Assembly: GCF_019656335.1 (NCBI RefSeq)
Contig: NZ_BPLZ01000007.1
Coordinates: 124,001 to 188,000, forward strand
DNA length: 64,000 nucleotides
Reading direction: 5' to 3'
Origin: Pseudomonas sp. NCCP-436
GTDB taxonomy: Bacteria > Pseudomonadota > Gammaproteobacteria > Pseudomonadales > Pseudomonadaceae
Every line of letters begins with the position of its first letter. Positions within the stretch are counted from its first letter, which is position 1. The position numbers and the translations under genes are program-made. Shown piece after piece: positions 18,575 to 27,073 of this stretch. Under the pieces are notes generated by a model, which saw only the letters and a list, made by a program, of their open reading frames with translations, ran no database searches and had not been told where the DNA came from.

Positions 18575-19429
18575 TCAGTCCGGAATGTCCACACCGCGCA
18601 GGCGCTCGGTACGGCGGCGCAGCAGTTCGATGGTGACCAGCAAAATAATGCTGAACAGGATCAGCAGGGTGGCCACCGCGAGGATGCTCGGATTGATCTG
18701 TTCGCGCAGACCCGAGAACATCTGCCGCGGAATGGTGCGCTGCTGCGGCCCGGCCATGAACAGGATGACCACCACTTCGTCGAAGGAGGTGATAAAGGCG
18801 AACAGCGCGCCGGAAATCACCCCCGGGCGGATCAGCGGCATGATCACATCGAAGAACACCCTGATCGGCGTGGCACCGAGATTCAGCGCCGCGCGCGCCA
18901 GGCTGTAGTCGAAGCCGGTCAGGGTGGCGGTGACGGTGATGATGACGAAGGGCGTACCCAGCGCGGCGTGCGCCAGGATCACGCCAAGGTAGCCGCCGGC
19001 CAGGCCGAGATCCGAGTAGAAGAAGAACATCCCGGCAGCGGTGATGATCAGTGGCACGATCATCGGCGACAGCAGCAGGGCGGTGATAAAGCGCCGCAGT
19101 GGCATCTCGCTGCGCGCCAGGCCGACGGCTGCGATGGTGCCCAGCACTGTGGCCAGCAGGGTGGAGAATACGCCGATAATGAAGCTGTTCTGGATCGCCA
19201 GTATCCATTTGGGATCGTTGAGGATTTCGCGGTACCAGCGAAGTGAATAGGCCTCCGGATCCAGGGTGAGCATGCCTTCGGTGAAGCTGAAGAAAGGCTC
19301 GGCGTTGAACGATAGCGGCACGATCACCAGGATCGGCAGGATCAAAAACAGCAGTACCAGCCAGGAACTGGTCTTGAGCAGCCAGTTGCCGAGGTGGTGC
19401 CAGAAGCCGTAGTAGGCTGGAATCTTCAT
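18575..19429 (-). CDS. ABC transporter permease, PotC/PotI type
   Basis: Inner-membrane permease of 284 aa with six expected helices and the EAA loop ARAALNLGATPIRVFFDVIMPLIRPGVISG that docks onto the ATPase. Start at ATG 19429 (MKIPAYYGFW), seven bases after the stop of the preceding permease; the frame extends 11 codons further upstream into that gene. It is the last gene of the four-gene importer (ATPase, binding protein, permease 1, permease 2). The spermidine/putrescine-opine family is clear; the substrate is not. Confidence 0.88.
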   Translation of the reverse strand: MKIPAYYGFWHHLGNWLLKTSSWLVLLFLILPILVIVPLSFNAEPFFSFTEGMLTLDPEAYSLRWYREILNDPKWILAIQNSFIIGVFSTLLATVLGTIAAVGLARSEMPLRRFITALLLSPMIVPLIITAAGMFFFYSDLGLAGGYLGVILAHAALGTPFVIITVTATLTGFDYSLARAALNLGATPIRVFFDVIMPLIRPGVISGALFAFITSFDEVVVILFMAGPQQRTIPRQMFSGLREQINPSILAVATLLILFSIILLVTIELLRRRTERLRGVDIPD

Positions 19430-19436
19430 CGTTTGA

Positions 19437-20693
19437 TCATCCCAACTTGATGTTGCTGGCACCGACGAAGCGGTCGTAGACCCAGTACAGCAGCAGGATC
19501 AGCGCCAGTAGTAACGAACCGAGTGCGGCGGCCAGTTCCCAGTTGTTCGAGCGCTGCATGTGGAAGGCAATGATGTTGCTGATCATCTGTCCGTCGGTAC
19601 CGCCGACCAGTGCCGGAGTGATGTAGTAGCCAACCGAGATGATGAACACCAGCAGTGCGCCGGCGCTGAGGCCCGGCAGGGTCATCGGGAAGTAGATGCG
19701 GATGAACGCCGGAATCGGTTTGTCTCCCAGGCTTAGTGCTGCGCGCAGGTAGCTCGGGTCGATGCCGCGCATCACGCTGTACAGCGGCAGCACCATGAAT
19801 GGCAGGAGAATGTGGGTCATCGCCACCACGGTGGCGAACGAGGTGTAGAGCATCTCGAAGGGCTGATCGGTCAGGCCGATGCCCATCAGGAAGGAGTTGA
19901 TCACCCCGTTGGTCTGCAGCAGTGCGATCCACGAGGTGGTGCGCACCAGCAGCGATGTCCAGAACGGCAGCAGTACCAGTACCAGCAACAGGTTGGCGCG
20001 ATTCGCCGGCAGACCGGCCAGATAGTAGGCCAGTGGGTAGCCAAGCAGGGCGCAGAGCAGGGTGATGACCAGCGCCATGTTGAGTGTCTTGGAGTACAGC
20101 TGCAGGTAGATCTGCGTATCCTGGCGTACCTGGATGCCCTCATCCGGGTGTAGCTCAAGATCCAGGGCGGTCAGGTAGTAGTCGTAGGTGTAGACCTTGC
20201 CGGCGCGTTCGATGGCGTACCAGAGCGCCGGATCGCTCCAGTTGCGGTGAGCGTCGAGCAGGGTTTTCACGCCCTGGCTGGCCAGGCTTTCGCTATCCAG
20301 CCGGCCGATGCGTCGGGCGCTGGACTTGACCACGCTGGACATGCCGGCATAGGCGCGGTTGAACTCCTCGGCCAGCTTGCCGGACAGGCGCTGTTCGTTG
20401 AGGGCGTGAAGCTCGCCTGCGAAGACTTGCAGGGTCTGTTCGTCCGGCAATTGGCGGTGGTCGTCCCAGCGTTCGAGCTCGACCAGCGTCAGTGGAATCA
20501 GTTCGGCCACCGTCGGGTGGTGCACGCTGCGCCACAGCATGGTGGCAATCGGGGCCACGAAGGTCAGCATGATGAACAGCAGCAGCGGCGCCACGAAGGC
20601 GAAGGCCAGCAGCCGCTTGCGTCGGTGTGCCGCCGCGGCCTGACGGGCTTCGCCGGCGGTCATGGAATGCATCAGGGCACTGCGGGCGGGCAT
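19437..20693 (-). CDS. ABC transporter permease, PotB/PotH type with a large external insert
   Basis: Permease of 418 aa, well above the 280-320 aa usual for PotB/PotH. Helix 1 lies at about 29-51. A hydrophilic segment of about 150 residues (52-200) then precedes helix 2 (about 202-225). From there the protein is a normal six-helix permease with the EAA-type loop LRAALSLGDKPIPAFIRIYFPMTLPG. The insert, including FNRAYAGMSSVVKSSARRIGRL and WYAIERAGKVYTYDYYL, would face the periplasm. ATG 20693 with AAGGAG at 5-base spacing. A strong hairpin lies just upstream of that ribosome-binding site. Confidence 0.88.
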   Translation of the reverse strand: MPARSALMHSMTAGEARQAAAAHRRKRLLAFAFVAPLLLFIMLTFVAPIATMLWRSVHHPTVAELIPLTLVELERWDDHRQLPDEQTLQVFAGELHALNEQRLSGKLAEEFNRAYAGMSSVVKSSARRIGRLDSESLASQGVKTLLDAHRNWSDPALWYAIERAGKVYTYDYYLTALDLELHPDEGIQVRQDTQIYLQLYSKTLNMALVITLLCALLGYPLAYYLAGLPANRANLLLVLVLLPFWTSLLVRTTSWIALLQTNGVINSFLMGIGLTDQPFEMLYTSFATVVAMTHILLPFMVLPLYSVMRGIDPSYLRAALSLGDKPIPAFIRIYFPMTLPGLSAGALLVFIISVGYYITPALVGGTDGQMISNIIAFHMQRSNNWELAAALGSLLLALILLLYWVYDRFVGASNIKLG

Positions 20694-20705
20694 TGTATCT
20701 CCTTG

Positions 20706-20732
20706 GCCGCCTCGCCCGTGGGGCGAGGCGGC
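20706..20732 (-). other. Intercistronic hairpin between binding-protein and permease genes
   Basis: Perfect 12-bp stem GCCGCCTCGCCC/GGGCGAGGCGGC with a 3-base loop, between the stop of the binding-protein gene (20740) and the AAGGAG of the permease gene. There is no T tract. It resembles elements that stabilise the upstream mRNA or limit downstream expression in binding-protein ABC operons. Confidence 0.75.
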
Positions 20733-20739
20733 GACTGCG

Positions 20740-21813
20740 TCACTTCAACAGCCACTCGTTGAATTTTTCACCCAGCGACTCGCCATAGTCGGCCCAGAAC
20801 TCGGAGCCGGCCTGGATACCTTTGTCCAGATGGGCGGTCGGCAGATGCGGTGCAGCGCTCGGGTCGGTCAGCGGCATGGAGGACTTGCGGGTCGGGCCGT
20901 AGGCGACATCGGGCATGCCGGCCAGCGGTTTGGAACCGGTGGCGTACTTGATGAATTCCATCGCCAGTTCCTTTTTCGGCGAACCCTTGACGATGGCCCA
21001 GGCGTCGAGGTCGTAGACGTGGCCGTCCCAGACGATGGTGAAGGGTTTCTTCTCCTGCACGATGGCGTCATAGAAGCGGCCGTTGGCTGACTGCACCAGC
21101 ACTGCGCCACCGTCATTGAGCAGTTGCGGGGCCTGCGACCAGGAGTCGAACCAGACGATGTCCTTCTTGATGCTGTCGAGCTTGGCGAAGGCGCGCTGCT
21201 GACCTTCCGGAGTGCCGAGTACTTCGTAGACCTCTTCCGGGGCCACGCCGTCGGCCATCAGAGCCCATTCCATGTTCACCTGCGGGCGTTTGCGCATGGC
21301 CCGCTTGCCCGGGATTTTCTCCAGGTCGAAGAAGTCGCCAATGGCTTCGGCCTTGGTGCCGCCGATGGTGCCTTCGTTATAGGCGAACACTACGGACCAG
21401 ACGATGTTGCCCACCGCACATTCGCTGGCCAGTGCTTCGGGAATGAAGTCTTTTGCCGCAGGAGTACCGTCGATGCCGGCCGGCAGCACGCCGTGGTCGA
21501 GGGTTTCCAGCAGACCTTCGGAACAGGCACGTTCAAGGTCGATTACTTCGAAGTCGACCACGTCCCACTGGATGTTGCCGGACTCGACTTGAGCCTTGAT
21601 TTCGGCGACACCGCCGGAATAATCCTCAAACAGTACCTTGACCCCGGTATCGGCCTGGTACGGGTCGACGACGTGCTTCTTCTGCGCGGCGCCGTAGGAG
21701 CCGCCCCAGGAAACGACGGTGAGGCTGTCCTGGGCGTTGACTGTGCCCGCAGAAAGCCCCAGGGCCGCCACCAGGGCGAAGGTGGAAATGCTGGTAGTCA
21801 GTGATCTGGCCAT
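20740..21813 (-). CDS. Periplasmic solute-binding protein, polyamine/opine type
   Basis: Substrate-binding component of 357 aa belonging to the spermidine/putrescine-binding (COG0687) superfamily. A signal peptide ends near VNA (27). The mature N-terminus SLTVVSWGGSYGAAQKKHVVDPYQADTG is the WGGSY variant often seen in polyamine- and opine-like uptake systems rather than canonical PotD. SD GGAG is seven bases before ATG 21813. It is the second gene of the importer operon, 40 bp after the ATPase gene. A hairpin follows its stop and could raise its level over the permeases. Confidence 0.88.
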   Translation of the reverse strand: MARSLTTSISTFALVAALGLSAGTVNAQDSLTVVSWGGSYGAAQKKHVVDPYQADTGVKVLFEDYSGGVAEIKAQVESGNIQWDVVDFEVIDLERACSEGLLETLDHGVLPAGIDGTPAAKDFIPEALASECAVGNIVWSVVFAYNEGTIGGTKAEAIGDFFDLEKIPGKRAMRKRPQVNMEWALMADGVAPEEVYEVLGTPEGQQRAFAKLDSIKKDIVWFDSWSQAPQLLNDGGAVLVQSANGRFYDAIVQEKKPFTIVWDGHVYDLDAWAIVKGSPKKELAMEFIKYATGSKPLAGMPDVAYGPTRKSSMPLTDPSAAPHLPTAHLDKGIQAGSEFWADYGESLGEKFNEWLLK

Positions 21814-21853
21814 TGTTGTGCTCCGTTTGCTTCTACTTGTCGTGAGTCCGAAC

Positions 21854-22954
21854 TTACGATCGATCCAGGGCCTGGCTGTCTTCCGCCAGCCAGGTCAGGG
21901 CGACCTCTTCCTGAGTGCTGAGTTGCGGCGCTGAACTGTCGTTCAGGCTCTTAACCACCAGCTCGTTGCCGCTAGCGGTTTCGAAGTGGTAACGGATGTA
22001 CTCGCCCACGTAGTGGCGGGTAACGAAGCGCGCCAGCACCTGATTGCCGGCGGAGCCGTGGCGATCCGTGAAGTTGAGCTTTTCGGGGCGCACGGAAACG
22101 GTAGTGGGCTGGCCAACCTCGGTGCAGTTGGCTTTCAGTGTGGTGACCAGGCCGCCGTCGAGCAGGCGTACGGTGACACGATCCGCGTCGACGCTTTCGA
22201 TTACTCCCGGCAGTTTGTTGCTCTCGCCGATGAAATCGGCGACGAACAGGTTGGCCGGGCGCTCGTAGAGGACATGGGGCGGCGCGCACTGCTGCACCAC
22301 GCCGTTGTTGAACACGGCGATGCGATCGCTCATGGTTAGGGCTTCGGTCTGGTCGTGGGTGACGTAGATCACGGTGAAACCGAGTTGCTCGTGCAGACGC
22401 TTGATCTCGAACTGCATCTGCTCGCGCAGTTTTTTGTCCAGGGCGCCGAGCGGCTCGTCCATCAGTACGATGTCCGGAGCGAAGATCAGCGCACGTGCCA
22501 GTGCCACGCGCTGGCGCTGGCCTCCGGAGAGCTGGGCGGGGTAGCGGCCGCCGAAGTCCTGCAACTCGATCAGCGCCAGGTATTCGTCCACCTTGGCGCG
22601 GATCGCGTCCCTGGACATCTTGCGGATTTTCAGCGGGTAGGCGAGGTTCTCGCGGATGGTCATGTGCGGGAACAGTGCGTACTGCTGGAAGACCATGCCG
22701 ATGTTGCGGGCGTAGGGGGCGATGCTGGTGACGTTGCGGCCGTTGATGAGAATTTCACCGCTGGTTACGTCTTCGAATCCGGCGAGCATCATCAGACAGG
22801 TGGTCTTGCCAGAGCCGGAGGGGCCGAGCAGGGTGATGAACTCGCCCTTGGCCACGTTGAGGTTGAAGTCCTTGACCACCAGGGTCTTGTGATCGTAGGT
22901 CTTTTTTACATTGGTAAATCGCAGGAACGCCTCGTTCCCAACCTGAACTGTCAT
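21854..22954 (-). CDS. ABC transporter ATP-binding protein, PotA type
   Basis: ATPase of 366 aa that energises the importer. Walker A GPSGSGKT (44-51), Q-loop FQQYALFPHMT, signature LSGGQRQRVALARALIF, Walker B IVLMDEPLGALD, H-loop YVTHDQTEA, and a C-terminal TOBE-type regulatory domain (from about 240). ATG 22954 with GGAGG four bases upstream. It is the first gene of the operon; the 305-bp region upstream holds a sigma-54-like site. Confidence 0.93.
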   Translation of the reverse strand: MTVQVGNEAFLRFTNVKKTYDHKTLVVKDFNLNVAKGEFITLLGPSGSGKTTCLMMLAGFEDVTSGEILINGRNVTSIAPYARNIGMVFQQYALFPHMTIRENLAYPLKIRKMSRDAIRAKVDEYLALIELQDFGGRYPAQLSGGQRQRVALARALIFAPDIVLMDEPLGALDKKLREQMQFEIKRLHEQLGFTVIYVTHDQTEALTMSDRIAVFNNGVVQQCAPPHVLYERPANLFVADFIGESNKLPGVIESVDADRVTVRLLDGGLVTTLKANCTEVGQPTTVSVRPEKLNFTDRHGSAGNQVLARFVTRHYVGEYIRYHFETASGNELVVKSLNDSSAPQLSTQEEVALTWLAEDSQALDRS

Positions 22955-23073
22955 AGTCCTCCCGGCACCTTTCCTGAAACTGCCGTAAACGGTGGCGCCA
23001 GCTCGTGGCCCGGCTCCACCTCTTTGGTCGGTTCGTCCTTTCGTGTGGACGAGCCGTTATGGTGATAGCCAAA

Positions 23074-23089
23074 AGCAATAAGCAAGCCA
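23074..23089 (-). promoter_or_regulatory. Candidate sigma-54 (RpoN) promoter for the ABC importer
   Basis: On the minus strand TGGCTTGCTTATTGCT carries the invariant GG and GC spaced as in the -24/-12 consensus TGGCACGNNNNTTGCW, preceded by a pyrimidine. Ten of the 13 specified positions match by hand count. The predicted start is near 23063, leaving a leader of about 109 bases. RpoN control would fit a nitrogen-source importer. Confidence 0.5.
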
Positions 23090-23204
23090 GCCGCTCGGTA
23101 AGCCCTCTGGTAGCGCTCTGCCATGCAGTTTTGCCGCCCGCAGAGAGCAGTGCTGCCGGCCTCGACAGTGTGGGGGGAGGTAACAGTTTCGGCAGTGGGT
23201 GGCA

Positions 23205-23246
23205 CCGGCCGACACGCACCACATGGGGACATGACGTGTCGGCCGG
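23205..23246. repeat. Long palindrome downstream of rlmI
   Basis: Perfect inverted repeat CCGGCCGACACG/CGTGTCGGCCGG with an 18-base centre that itself contains ATGTCCCCAT. It starts 14 bp after the rlmI stop. There is no T tract in either direction, so it is not a classic terminator; it could cap the rlmI mRNA or be a protein-binding site. Confidence 0.6.
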
Positions 23247-23259
23247 CCCTGTTTCGGCG

Positions 23260-24456
23260 CTAGCTGTTGGGCAGTAGGCGAACGGTGAGGCTCTTGATGT
23301 AACGCGTTTCGTTGATGGCCGGGTGTACCGGGTGATCCGGCCCCTGGGCGCCACGTTCAAGCAATTGGATATTGCGGTCGAGGTGGCGGGCGCTGGTCAG
23401 CAGGATGTTCTGCAGACTGTCTTCTTCCAGGTGCATGGAACAACTGGCGCTGACCAGGATGCCGTCTTTGTTGAGCATGCGCATGGCCATTTCGTTGAGG
23501 CGGCGGTAGGCGGCCTCGCCGTTCTTGATGTCTTTCTTGCGCTTGATGAAGGCGGGCGGGTCGGCGATCACCACGTCGAAGCGCTCCTCGGCAGCCTTCA
23601 GTTCTTTCAGCGCGGCGAATACGTCGCCTTCGACGCAGGTGAGCTTCTCGGCGAAGCCGTTGAGCGCGGCGTTGCGTTCGACACCGTCGAGGGCGAAGCC
23701 GGACGAGTCGACACAGAAAACTTCACTGGCGCCGAAGGCGGCAGCCTGTACGCCCCAGCCGCCGATGTAGCTGAACAGGTCCAGTACCCGCTTGCCTTTG
23801 ACATAGGGCGCCAGGCGCGCACGGTTCATGCGGTGGTCATAGAACCAGCCGGTCTTCTGTCCTTCGCGTACCGGTGCCTCGAACCTGACGCCGTTCTCTT
23901 CCAGGGCGATCCAGTCGGGCACGTCGCCGTAGGCAACTTCGACGTAGCGGTGAAGACCTTCGGCGTCGCGTGCACTGGAGTCGTTCTTGAACAGGATGCC
24001 GCTGGGCTTGAGTACCTGTACCAGCGCCGCTACCACCGCGTCGCGCTGAGCCTCCATGGTGGCCGAAGCCAGTTGCACTACGAGGATGTCGAAGAAGCGA
24101 TCTACTACCAGCCCTGGCAGCAGATCCGAGTCGCCGTAGACCAGCCGGTAGCAGGGTGTGTCGAACAGCCGCTCGCGCAGACTGAGGGCGACGTTGAGGC
24201 GGTGCACCAGCAGTGATTTGTCCAGCACATGTTTGCTGTCGCGCGATAGCAGGCGGGCGCAGATCAGGTTGTTCGGGCTCATGGCGACGACACCCAGCGG
24301 TTTGCCACCAGCGGCCTCAAGGATTGCCTGATCGCCTGCCGCAAAACCGTGAAGCGGGGTAGCGGCAACGTCGACTTCGTTGCTGTAGACCCACAGGTGG
24401 CCGGCGCGCAGGCGTCGGTCGGCTTGGGCTTTCAGGCGCAGGCTGGGCAAGGTCAT
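23260..24456 (-). CDS. rlmI: 23S rRNA m5C1962 methyltransferase RlmI
   Basis: SAM-dependent rRNA methyltransferase of 398 aa. A PUA RNA-binding domain (about 1-75, beginning LRLKAQADRRLRAGHLWVYSNEVD) is followed by a linker fold. The Rossmann methyltransferase domain has the SAM motif VLDLFSYIGGWGVQAAAFGA, the acidic loop VDSSGFALDGVERNA, the DPPAF motif and the catalytic cysteine in VSASCSMHLEED. ATG 24456 with GGAG seven bases upstream. It is divergent from the HDOD gene and upstream of the ABC operon on the same strand. The exact target base is from family knowledge (E. coli RlmI). Confidence 0.9.
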   Translation of the reverse strand: MTLPSLRLKAQADRRLRAGHLWVYSNEVDVAATPLHGFAAGDQAILEAAGGKPLGVVAMSPNNLICARLLSRDSKHVLDKSLLVHRLNVALSLRERLFDTPCYRLVYGDSDLLPGLVVDRFFDILVVQLASATMEAQRDAVVAALVQVLKPSGILFKNDSSARDAEGLHRYVEVAYGDVPDWIALEENGVRFEAPVREGQKTGWFYDHRMNRARLAPYVKGKRVLDLFSYIGGWGVQAAAFGASEVFCVDSSGFALDGVERNAALNGFAEKLTCVEGDVFAALKELKAAEERFDVVIADPPAFIKRKKDIKNGEAAYRRLNEMAMRMLNKDGILVSASCSMHLEEDSLQNILLTSARHLDRNIQLLERGAQGPDHPVHPAINETRYIKSLTVRLLPNS

Positions 24457-24637
24457 GATGGGCTCCGTCAGGCAAAGACGCGGATTTTAAACGAGCTGCC
24501 CGCCGCCTGCGCGCACAACGCGGGAAAATCCTCGCCGCCGGTCTGGCTGATGACGAAGTTTTCTCCTCGCCAGGTAGGCAAAAAGTCGCTTGTGCAGGGT
24601 AGACTGTGCGCTCCATCACTTTTTCCTTTCTGTCTCC

Positions 24638-25501
24638 ATGGACAAAGAGCTTTCTTCCGAGCAGATCCAGAAGTTTCTGCAAGGCATCAGCGTGCCGCCG
24701 CAGCCACAAATCATGGTTGACCTGCAGTTCGAGCAGGTCATGCCCAATCCGGATCTGAAGGCCATTGCGCGACTGATCAGTCAGGATCCCGGGCTTTCCG
24801 GTGCGCTGCTGAAGATCGTCAATTCACCCTACTTTGGATTGGTGAACAAGGTTGGTTCGATCCAGCGTGCGGTCAATCTGCTCGGCAGTCGCTCGGTGAT
24901 CAATATGGTCAATGCCCTGTCGATCCGCGGGGAAATGAGCGACGAGACCATTGTCACGCTGAACCGCTTCTGGGATACCACTCAGGACGTGGCCATGACC
25001 TGTATGACGCTGGCCAAGCGGGTGGGTTGTGAACTGATGGACGAAGCCTACACCCTGGGGCTGTTCCACAACTGCGGCATTCCGCTGATGCTCAAGCGCT
25101 TCCCCAACTACATGGAGGTGCTGGAGGAGTCCTATGCCAGTGCTGGCCCCGAGCGGCGTGTGGTGGATACGGAAAACCGCCTGCTCAATACCAACCATGC
25201 TGTGGTCGGTTATTTCACGGCCAAATCGTGGAATCTGCCGATGCACCTGTGCGAGGCCATTGCCAACCACCACAATGCATTGGCGGTGTTCAGTGACGAT
25301 AGCCGTGATGCTCAGTTGAAGAATCTGTTGGCCATTCTCAAGATGGCCGAACACATCTGTCGCAGTTATCAAATTCTGGGCAATCAGAGCGAGGATCATG
25401 AGTGGAGCAGCATCGAAGCACTGGTGCTGGACTATGTCGGCCTGTCCGAATACGACTTCGAAAACCTGCGCGAGACGATTCGTGACCTGGGACCGACCTG
25501 A
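24638..25501 (+). CDS. HDOD-domain protein
   Basis: Protein of 287 aa that is almost entirely an HDOD domain, the catalytically degenerate relative of HD phosphohydrolases used as a signalling scaffold. Recognisable segments are IMVDLQFEQVMPNPDLKAIARLISQDPGLSGALLKIVNSPYFGL and SIQRAVNLLGSRSVINMVNALSIR. No GGDEF, EAL or receiver domain is attached. ATG 24638 begins MDKELSSEQIQKFL, but no convincing Shine-Dalgarno precedes it (pyrimidine-rich CTTTTTCCTTTCTGTCTCC). It sits alone between rlmI and mutM; a partner cannot be inferred. Confidence 0.85.
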   Translation: MDKELSSEQIQKFLQGISVPPQPQIMVDLQFEQVMPNPDLKAIARLISQDPGLSGALLKIVNSPYFGLVNKVGSIQRAVNLLGSRSVINMVNALSIRGEMSDETIVTLNRFWDTTQDVAMTCMTLAKRVGCELMDEAYTLGLFHNCGIPLMLKRFPNYMEVLEESYASAGPERRVVDTENRLLNTNHAVVGYFTAKSWNLPMHLCEAIANHHNALAVFSDDSRDAQLKNLLAILKMAEHICRSYQILGNQSEDHEWSSIEALVLDYVGLSEYDFENLRETIRDLGPT

Positions 25502-25566
25502 GAGCCTTCGCCAGGCCGCCTGTCCCCTGCTAAGGTTGCTCGCCGCATTTCTCCCGTACTGTCGTC

Positions 25567-26379
25567 ATGCCCGAATTACCTGAAGTCGAAACCACCCGCC
25601 GCGGAATCGCCCCTTATCTTGAAGGCCTTCGGGTTCGCCGCGTGATCGTCCGTGAGCGCCGCCTGCGCTGGCCAATCCCTGAGGATCTGGACGTGCGCCT
25701 GTCCGGCCAGCGCATCCAGTGTGTCGAGCGCCGTGCCAAGTACCTCTTGATCCGCGCCGAGGCGGGGTGCCTGATCGCTCACTTGGGTATGTCCGGTAGC
25801 CTGCGGCTGGTCGAGAGCGGCCTGCCCGCCGCTCGTCATGAGCATGTGGATATCGAACTGGAGTCCGGACTGGCGCTGCGCTACACCGATCCGCGGCGTT
25901 TCGGCGCGCTGCTCTGGAGCGAGGATCCGTTGCGTCACGAGCTGCTTAGCCGGCTCGGGCCGGAGCCGCTTGCCGACGGTTTCGATGGTGAACGGCTGTA
26001 TCAGCTGTCGCGCGGGCGCAGCATGGCGGTCAAGCCGTTCATCATGGACAACGCGGTGGTCGTAGGCGTGGGCAATATCTACGCTACCGAGGCGCTGTTC
26101 GCCGCCGGCATCGATCCGCGGCGCGAGGCAGGCAGCATTTCCCGGGCCCGCTACCTACGTCTGGCTGAGGAGATCAAGCGTATTCTGACGCTGGCTATCG
26201 AGAGGGGTGGCACTACGCTGCGGGACTTCGTCGGTGGTGACGGGCAGCCCGGCTACTTCCAGCAGGAGCTGTTCGTCTATGGACGTGGCGGACAGTTCTG
26301 CAAGCATTGTGGTTCGACGCTGCGAGAGATCCGACTGGGTCAGCGCTCCAGCGTCTACTGTCCGCGCTGCCAGCGCTGA
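25567..26379 (+). CDS. mutM: Formamidopyrimidine-DNA glycosylase
   Basis: Base-excision repair glycosylase/AP-lyase that removes 8-oxoguanine and formamidopyrimidines. The 270 aa begin [14 protein letters not shown], where Pro2 becomes the catalytic N-terminal proline after Met removal and Glu3 is the general acid. The C-terminus is a zinc finger CKHC-x16-CPRC (C245, C248, C265, C268), and the family DNA-binding segment [20 protein letters not shown] is present. It is followed by the acyltransferase gene after 37 bp and probably shares a transcript with it. Confidence 0.97.
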   Translation: MPELPEVETTRRGIAPYLEGLRVRRVIVRERRLRWPIPEDLDVRLSGQRIQCVERRAKYLLIRAEAGCLIAHLGMSGSLRLVESGLPAARHEHVDIELESGLALRYTDPRRFGALLWSEDPLRHELLSRLGPEPLADGFDGERLYQLSRGRSMAVKPFIMDNAVVVGVGNIYATEALFAAGIDPRREAGSISRARYLRLAEEIKRILTLAIERGGTTLRDFVGGDGQPGYFQQELFVYGRGGQFCKHCGSTLREIRLGQRSSVYCPRCQR

Positions 26380-26416
26380 CGAGCAGGGTAACGACCAGCA
26401 CGACTAAGGATCATCG

Positions 26417-26995
26417 ATGTCCGGCAATTTCCTTCCGCCCAACCGTGCCGCCGAATGGCTTGGGCGCAGCGTCCTGAAACTCATGGGCTGGCGTATCGAG
26501 GGACAACTGCCGGCATTGAACAAGTTCGTCGCTATCGGTGCCCACCATACGTCCAACTGGGATTTTGTGGTGTTCATCGCGCTGAAGTTCGTACTGCGCC
26601 TCAATGTCCGCTGGTTCGGCAAGCACAGCATCTTTCGCTGGCCGTTCGGTGGCCTGTTGCGCGCCTGGGGCGGCATCCCGATTCGTCGCGACCGCCAGGG
26701 CAACACCGTGGAACAGGCGGTACAGGCCTTTCGTGAGCATGACAACTTCATCCTGGTGCTGTCGCCGGAGGGTACGCGCAAGAAGGTCGAGCGCTGGAAG
26801 ATGGGCTTCTATCACATCGCCCTTGGCGCAGGCGTACCCATCGTTCTGGGGGCGCTGGACTACGGAAACCGGCGTGTGGTGATCGGCCCGGTCTTTCATC
26901 CCACGGGGGACGAGAAGGCGGATCTGGCGGCAATCTTCGAATTCTTCAGGCCGTTCGTGCCGAAGAAACCGGAATATGCCTTTCACGGCGATTGA
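26417..26995 (+). CDS. PlsC-like lysophospholipid acyltransferase family protein
   Basis: Protein of 192 aa with the acyltransferase motif I HHTSNWD (H44-x4-D49), motif II around GGIPIRRDRQGN, motif III SPEGTRKK and the downstream GVPIVLGALDYG. It is shorter than PlsC and lacks a clear N-terminal membrane helix, so it belongs to the small acyltransferase clade found next to mutM in Pseudomonas. Transfer of an acyl chain to a lysophospholipid or related acceptor is inferred from the motifs; the acceptor is unknown. Confidence 0.82.
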   Translation: MSGNFLPPNRAAEWLGRSVLKLMGWRIEGQLPALNKFVAIGAHHTSNWDFVVFIALKFVLRLNVRWFGKHSIFRWPFGGLLRAWGGIPIRRDRQGNTVEQAVQAFREHDNFILVLSPEGTRKKVERWKMGFYHIALGAGVPIVLGALDYGNRRVVIGPVFHPTGDEKADLAAIFEFFRPFVPKKPEYAFHGD

Positions 26996-27006
26996 TGTCC
27001 GTCACG

Positions 27007-27034
27007 CTGACAAGTGTCTAGGCGCTGTTATAGT
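27007..27034 (+). promoter_or_regulatory. Sigma-70 promoter of the small exported protein
   Basis: -35 CTGACA (27007-27012), 16-bp spacer, -10 TATAGT (27029-27034), starting transcription about 30 bases before the ATG at 27074. It lies directly after the acyltransferase stop. Confidence 0.65.
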
Positions 27035-27073
27035 TACTGGCACTTTCCCGAATAACACCTGAAGGATCGACCC

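Larger units (their letters stand above)
22955..23259. other. 305-bp intergenic region: ABC operon leader and rlmI tail
   Basis: No credible gene is present on either strand. Reading on the minus strand from the rlmI stop, it holds a 12-bp palindrome (23205-23246), a stretch without recognisable signals, the sigma-54-like motif (23074-23089), and a leader of about 110 bases ending in GGAGG before the ATPase start. Confidence 0.7.
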
